64,000 nucleotides of DNA, from assembly GCF_001983955.1 (NCBI RefSeq), contig NZ_CP019562.1, positions 186,001-250,000 on the forward strand, in the 5' to 3' direction. A model generated the notes under the pieces. It was not told the DNA's origin and made no database searches. It worked only from the letters and a program-made list of their open reading frames with translations. This document shows positions 60,350 to 64,000 of this stretch, piece after piece (the first letter of the stretch is position 1; every line of letters begins with the position of its first letter). The translations under genes were made by a program, and so were the position numbers. Origin of the DNA: Streptococcus oralis. Lineage in GTDB: Bacteria > Bacillota > Bacilli > Lactobacillales > Streptococcaceae.

Positions 60350-60769
60350 ATGGAACAAACATTCTTTATCATTAAGCCAGATGGTGTGAAAAGAGGGCTG
60401 GTTGGCGAAATTCTGCAAAGAATGGAGCAACGAGGTTTCAAAATCGAAAAATTAGAGTTGCTTTCAAAAGTTTCAAAAGATTTGATTGACCAACACTATC
60501 AAGACTTGGTTGGAAAAAGTTTTTACCCTCCTATCCGTCAGTTTATGACTTCAGGACCAGTAGTGGTGGGCATTCTATCAGGTCCGAAAGTGATTGAAAC
60601 CTGGCGTAGTATGATGGGTGCTACTCGACCAGAAGAAGCTCTGCCAGGAACTATCCGAGGAGATTTTGCCAAGGCTGCAGGAGACAATCAAGCCATTCAA
60701 AATGTAGTTCATGGATCCGATTCGGAAGCTTCTGCAAAACGTGAAATTGCTCTCTGGTTTAAGGATTAG
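60350..60769 (+). CDS. ndk: Nucleoside diphosphate kinase
   Basis: A 139-residue kinase that balances NTP pools by phosphate transfer through a histidine. The active-site motif NVVHGSDSE (His at about 123) is present, with the substrate regions [14 protein letters not shown] and [26 protein letters not shown] 60350 follows AAGGAGG; the upstream frame is leader. A -10 (TAGAAT with TGG) at 60312-60317 lies before it. Some streptococci lack or have decayed ndk; this copy looks intact. Confidence 0.95.
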   Translation: MEQTFFIIKPDGVKRGLVGEILQRMEQRGFKIEKLELLSKVSKDLIDQHYQDLVGKSFYPPIRQFMTSGPVVVGILSGPKVIETWRSMMGATRPEEALPGTIRGDFAKAAGDNQAIQNVVHGSDSEASAKREIALWFKD

Positions 60770-60778
60770 ACTGGTAAA

Positions 60779-60812
60779 AGAACAGTTCTGTGCACAACAG
60801 AGCTGTTTTTTG
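60779..60812 (+). terminator. Terminator after ndk
   Basis: AACAGTTCTGT-GCACA-ACAGAGCTGTT then T6; one G-U pair. Confidence 0.85.
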
Positions 60813-60903
60813 GTCAGTTGAGCACAAAAAAAGGACACTTGAGGCGGTAACGATCATTTCAAACTCCTCACAAGGTATAATCCCATATAGGGAGGGAAAA
60901 GAA

Positions 60904-61527
60904 ATGGTAAAATCAATTCGCCTATTGTTGTTGATTGCAGTCGTCCAGATTAGTTTTTCTAGTTGTCTATTATGGAAAGAAACCTTTTTATCTTTAAAAC
61001 AGACCAATGCTTATTTTTTGATTTTGATAGTAGGATTTTCTGTTCTTTGTGCTGGGATAAATTATTTCCATACAGCAGACCAGTCTAGGCACAGTATTTT
61101 ACATGTTCAAAAGAAAGTGAGTCTGGTTTATTGCCTCCTTTTAGTAGTCAATCTTTTGGCAACCTGTCTGGTTCTCTCAGAAAGCATCCAAACTACTAGC
61201 AAATTGCAACAAGAATTGGTTGACCTCTTTTTACCCTCCTTCTTTTTCTTGCTAGGAGTAGATCTATTGATTTTCTTACCTTTTGATAAAATTTTTCGCG
61301 ATATAGAAAATCACCTAAATAAAAAGAAAACAGTCGTCATTTCCGTTCTAGCTACGATGGTTTTCTTGAGGAATCCCTTAGTGATTTCCTCGATTCTCCT
61401 TTATGTCAGTGTTGGTTTTCTATGCGCACGTTTCCTTTTTCCAAAATGTATTCAAAGGGAAATCTCCTTTTATGGGCACCTGATTCGGGATATCCTGTTT
61501 GTTTTTTCAATAGTTGTATTCTTTTAA
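60904..61527 (+). CDS. Polytopic membrane protein of unknown function
   Basis: A 207-residue hydrophobic protein with six or so predicted helices and short polar loops (YFHTADQSRHS, DKIFRDIENHLNKKK). No enzyme motif is visible. ATG 60904 has GGGAGG upstream; the frame open from 60790 is leader, with a TATAAT at 60876-60881. No family is recognised. It is monocistronic, between ndk and tsaE. In pneumococcus rpoC and tsaE are further apart (from memory). Confidence 0.8.
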   Translation: MVKSIRLLLLIAVVQISFSSCLLWKETFLSLKQTNAYFLILIVGFSVLCAGINYFHTADQSRHSILHVQKKVSLVYCLLLVVNLLATCLVLSESIQTTSKLQQELVDLFLPSFFFLLGVDLLIFLPFDKIFRDIENHLNKKKTVVISVLATMVFLRNPLVISSILLYVSVGFLCARFLFPKCIQREISFYGHLIRDILFVFSIVVFF

Positions 61528-61574
61528 GTAGAGAAGAATTTTTCAAAATTGTTATAGTAAGTCCATAAAGAAAA

Positions 61575-61604
61575 TTCACACAAAAGAAAACTTTTTGGTA
61601 TAAT
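61575..61604 (+). promoter_or_regulatory. Promoter of tsaE, predicting a leaderless mRNA
   Basis: TTCACA (61575-61580), 18 bp, TGG-TATAAT (61599-61604); the -10 ends 6 nt before ATG 61611, so the start site should fall on the A of ATG. No SD is present. Confidence 0.6.
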
Positions 61605-61610
61605 AGTAGC

Positions 61611-62054
61611 ATGCACACAAAAAATGAAGAAGAGCTTCTAGCTCTCGGAGAAAGATTAGGCCATTTACTCCAAAAAGACGATGTTCTAATCTTGACTGGA
61701 GAGTTGGGTGCGGGTAAAACAACCTTTACAAAGGGCCTTGCCAAGGGCTTGGATATCCGTCAGATGATTAAAAGTCCGACCTATACCATTGTCAGAGAGT
61801 ACGAAGGGCGTTTGCCACTTTACCACTTGGATGTCTACCGTATCGAAGGTGATGCTGATTCTATTGACTTGGATGAGTTTCTCTTTGGTGGTGGTGTGAC
61901 TGTTATCGAGTGGGGGCATCTTTTGGGTGAGGATTTACCAGATTCCTACTTGGAGTTGGAAATTTTGAAAGAAGCCGATGGCCGTTGCCTTCAATTTATA
62001 GCTCATGGTTCTCGGGCTGAACAACTCATCAAGGAGCTTCAAGATGGAGTATGA
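61611..62054 (+). CDS. tsaE: tRNA threonylcarbamoyladenosine biosynthesis ATPase TsaE
   Basis: A 147-residue P-loop ATPase needed, with TsaB, TsaC and TsaD, for t6A at position 37 of ANN-decoding tRNAs. Walker A is GELGAGKTTFTKG (about 28-40), then SPTYTIVREYEG and YHLDVYRI, and the C-terminal VIEWGHLL. ATG 61611 matches the family start (MHTKNEEELLALG), although it has no ribosome binding site. Its end overlaps the acetyltransferase start by 11 bp. Confidence 0.95.
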   Translation: MHTKNEEELLALGERLGHLLQKDDVLILTGELGAGKTTFTKGLAKGLDIRQMIKSPTYTIVREYEGRLPLYHLDVYRIEGDADSIDLDEFLFGGGVTVIEWGHLLGEDLPDSYLELEILKEADGRCLQFIAHGSRAEQLIKELQDGV

Positions 62055-62565
62055 GTTGTGTATTCGTGAGGCTGAGATCCAAGATGCTTCAGCTTTGGTT
62101 GCATTTTTAAATCAAGTCGGTCGAGAGACAGACTACACTAGCTTGGATGAACATGGCATAGGGATGACTGCGTCTGAAATGGCTCTTTTTATCGAAAAAC
62201 AAGCTTCTTCAGAAAATCAAATTACTCTTCTCGCCTTACTGAATAATGAGATTGCAGGTGTTTTGAATATCACTGCTGATCAGCGTGTAAGGGTTCGGCA
62301 TATTGGAGATGTTTTTTTGGCGATTCAAAAGAAATTTTGGAACCAAGGTTTGGCTACCATACTTCTAGAAGAAGGTATTGAGTGGGCTAAAGCCAGTGCT
62401 GTTTTGCGTCGCTTACAACTTAGTGTGCAAAAACGAAATGAGGCCGCTATCCACCTCTATTCAAAAATGGGATTTATCACAGAAGGCTTGCAAGAAAGAG
62501 GAGCCTATTTAGCAGAAGGGACATTTTTAGATGTTTGCCTTATGGGCAGACTGATAGATGAATAA
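62044..62565 (+). CDS. GNAT acetyltransferase
   Basis: A 173-residue GNAT enzyme. The acetyl-CoA motif is DVFLAIQKKFWNQGLATILLEEGIEWA (NQGLAT loop at about 101-106), and the C-terminal KRNEAAIHLYSKMGFITEG follows. ATG 62044 lies inside the end of tsaE (AAGGAG ahead), so translation is coupled. Its position between tsaE and the LCP gene is as in pneumococcus. The target is unknown. Confidence 0.9.
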   Translation: MEYELCIREAEIQDASALVAFLNQVGRETDYTSLDEHGIGMTASEMALFIEKQASSENQITLLALLNNEIAGVLNITADQRVRVRHIGDVFLAIQKKFWNQGLATILLEEGIEWAKASAVLRRLQLSVQKRNEAAIHLYSKMGFITEGLQERGAYLAEGTFLDVCLMGRLIDE

Positions 62566-63610
62566 CGAGATGATCAAAAAATTAATTGGAATGGTGCTAG
62601 CCTTTCTAGCAGTAACAGTTGTAGGTGTAGCGGTTTATGGTTACACCATTTTCCAACAAGGAACAGCAACCTTGAGTGAAAAGACTTATAAAAAGATTGG
62701 TGAAGAAACCAATGTTATCGAGGCGACTGAGCCTCTGACCATCCTCTTGATGGGGGTAGATACGGGAAATGTGGAACGTACAGATCCATGGGTGGGGAAT
62801 AGTGATTCCATGATTCTCCTGACCGTTAATCCGAAGACCAAGAAAACCACTATGATGAGTTTGGAACGGGATATTTTAACCAAGATTGACCTTGGAGACG
62901 GCCAAGTTCAGGAAGCCAAACTCAATGCTGCCTATGCCAATGGCGGTGCGGAACTGGCGATTTCTACTATTCAAAAGATGATGAATATCCATATAGACCG
63001 CTATGTCATGGTCAATATGCAAGGTCTTCAACAATTAGTGGATGCAGTTGGGGGAATCACCGTCAACAATACACTTGGTTTCCCGATTTCGATTGCTGAC
63101 CAAGAAGAGTTTAATAAGATTTCCATTGGTGTTGGAGAACAAACCTTGAATGGTGAGGAAGCCCTGGTGTATTCACGGATGCGTTACCAAGACCCAGAAG
63201 GAGACTATGGTCGTCAAAAACGTCAACGGGAAGTTATTCAAAAGATCGTTGAGAAGGTTTTGAGCCTAAACAGTGTGAGCCACTATCAAGGCATTCTCAA
63301 AGCTTTGAGCAACAATATGCAGACCAACGTCGATCTTTCAGCCAAGAGCATTCCACAATTGCTCGGCTATCAAGATTCCTTCAAGAATATTGAAACGCAT
63401 CAATTGCGTGGGGAAGATGCTGAGTTGCAGGGGATTTCTTATCAAATCGTTACCTCAGAACATATGCTCGAAATGCAAAATCTTTTACGTCGTTCACTAG
63501 GTAAAGAGGAAGTGACTGAGTTGGAAACCAATGTTGTTCTTTACGAGACGGCATTTGGTCGACCTGCACCTTCATCAAGTACTAGTGCTTCAAGCGAAGA
63601 AACAGAATAA
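62558..63610 (+). CDS. lytR: LytR-CpsA-Psr (LCP) family wall polymer ligase
   Basis: A 350-residue LCP protein: one N-terminal membrane helix (about 9-30), a linker and an extracellular LCP domain (ILLMGVDTGNVERTDPWVGNSDSMILLTVNPKTKKTTMMSLERDI; MRYQDPEGDYGRQKRQREVIQ) with the Arg/Asp residues that bind the lipid pyrophosphate. It attaches teichoic acid or capsule polymers to peptidoglycan. The C terminus is Ser/Thr-rich. It starts 8 bp inside the end of the acetyltransferase gene. Confidence 0.95.
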   Translation: MNNEMIKKLIGMVLAFLAVTVVGVAVYGYTIFQQGTATLSEKTYKKIGEETNVIEATEPLTILLMGVDTGNVERTDPWVGNSDSMILLTVNPKTKKTTMMSLERDILTKIDLGDGQVQEAKLNAAYANGGAELAISTIQKMMNIHIDRYVMVNMQGLQQLVDAVGGITVNNTLGFPISIADQEEFNKISIGVGEQTLNGEEALVYSRMRYQDPEGDYGRQKRQREVIQKIVEKVLSLNSVSHYQGILKALSNNMQTNVDLSAKSIPQLLGYQDSFKNIETHQLRGEDAELQGISYQIVTSEHMLEMQNLLRRSLGKEEVTELETNVVLYETAFGRPAPSSSTSASSEETE

Positions 63611-63619
63611 AAAAGATTA

Positions 63620-63647
63620 AATCGTAGGAAACTTCCTGCGATTTTTT
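63620..63647 (+). terminator. Terminator after lytR
   Basis: AATCGTAGGAA / TTCCTGCGATT then TTTT. Confidence 0.8.
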
Positions 63648-63656
63648 CAAAAAGAA

Positions 63657-63664
63657 TCCGAATA
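63657..63664 (+). promoter_or_regulatory. Combox-like site before cinA
   Basis: TCCGAATA differs from TACGAATA by one base and shares the following AGATA with the combox at 3585. It sits after a T-rich stretch, 18 bp before the cinA ATG. cinA-recA is a known late competence operon in streptococci. Confidence 0.7.
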
Positions 63665-63681
63665 GATAGGTAGGAGGAAAA

Positions 63682-64000
63682 ATGAAAGCAGAAATTATTG
63701 CTGTAGGAACGGAAATTTTGACAGGGCAGATTGTCAATACCAATGCTCAGTTTTTATCAGAGAAACTAGCCGAAATCGGGGTAGACGTCTACTTCCAAAC
63801 AGCTGTTGGGGATAATGAAGCTCGTCTTTTGTCCTTGCTTGAGATTGCGAGTTTGCGTAGCAGTTTAGTCATTTTGACAGGAGGCTTGGGACCAACTGAG
63901 GATGATTTGACCAAACAAACGTTGGCAAAATTTTTGGGAAAAAATCTAGTGTTTGATCCTCAAGCACAAGAGAAATTGGATATTTTCTTTGCTCATAGAC
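63682..64000 (+). CDS. cinA: Competence/damage-inducible protein CinA, 3' end missing
   Basis: The first 106 codons of CinA ([20 protein letters not shown], then [16 protein letters not shown] with the MoeA/MogA-like binding motif). ATG 63682 follows TAGGAGG. The frame stays open to the end of the window. In pneumococcus cinA precedes recA, and the protein brings RecA to the membrane in competent cells. The upstream combox fits this. Confidence 0.93.
   Translation, partial: MKAEIIAVGTEILTGQIVNTNAQFLSEKLAEIGVDVYFQTAVGDNEARLLSLLEIASLRSSLVILTGGLGPTEDDLTKQTLAKFLGKNLVFDPQAQEKLDIFFAHR

Overview
The window is a low-GC Firmicute chromosome segment from the Streptococcus mitis group (S. mitis/oralis/pneumoniae relatives). 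The evidence is gene content and order that match, from memory, the pneumococcal neighbourhoods folC-cls-nrdD-nrdG-S10/spc/alpha operons, leuS-ruvB-uppS-cdsA-eep-proS-glmS-pulA and rpoB-rpoC, then tsaE-lytR-cinA. Other support is the BOX-type repeats, CiaR-dependent csRNA genes and competence (ComX/SigX) combox sites. No database search was run; identities come from reading motifs and proteins.

Layout. 1-9.6 kb: the 3' end of folC, a CcpA-box-associated lipoprotein, cardiolipin synthase, a combox-driven 47-aa gene, a membrane protein, then the anaerobic ribonucleotide reductase cluster (nrdD, a 46-aa gene, an acetyltransferase, nrdG, a kinase) behind paired NrdR boxes. 9.7-24.4 kb: the whole S10-spc-alpha ribosomal protein supercluster with secY, adk, infA and rpoA, all on the plus strand, ending in an L17 downstream element. 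24.6-39.5 kb: ACT and UPF0210 proteins, phosphoglycerate mutase family, leuS, two acetyltransferases, ruvB, a nucleotidyltransferase, then isoprenoid/phospholipid and membrane-protease genes (uppS, cdsA, eep), proS and a GH1 glycosidase. Four small RNA genes of the CiaR regulon sit between these genes. 39.6-43 kb: an antisense small ORF, glmS behind two NagR-like operators, and a flavin-dependent monooxygenase family gene. 43.2-48.6 kb: an accessory operon with two UroD-superfamily proteins, a small membrane peptide and a complete polar amino acid ABC transporter. 48.7-52.5 kb: a minus-strand cell-wall-anchored pullulanase. 52.6-60.3 kb: rpoB-rpoC behind a structured leader. 60.3-64 kb: ndk, a membrane protein, tsaE, an acetyltransferase, an LCP wall-polymer ligase and the 5' end of cinA behind a second combox.

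Most of the window is housekeeping. The most unusual parts are: (i) the 43.2-48.6 kb operon, whose two UroD-like proteins keep the zinc-type His-x-Cys...Cys signature of methyl-thiol transferases with no heme pathway or corrinoid protein gene in the window; (ii) a csRNA gene with a BOX-like element inserted at the loop that carries its anti-Shine-Dalgarno sequence; (iii) two genes (ruvB and tsaE) whose promoters predict leaderless mRNAs; and (iv) dense, legible regulatory DNA: CiaR, NrdR, CcpA, NagR-like and ComX sites.
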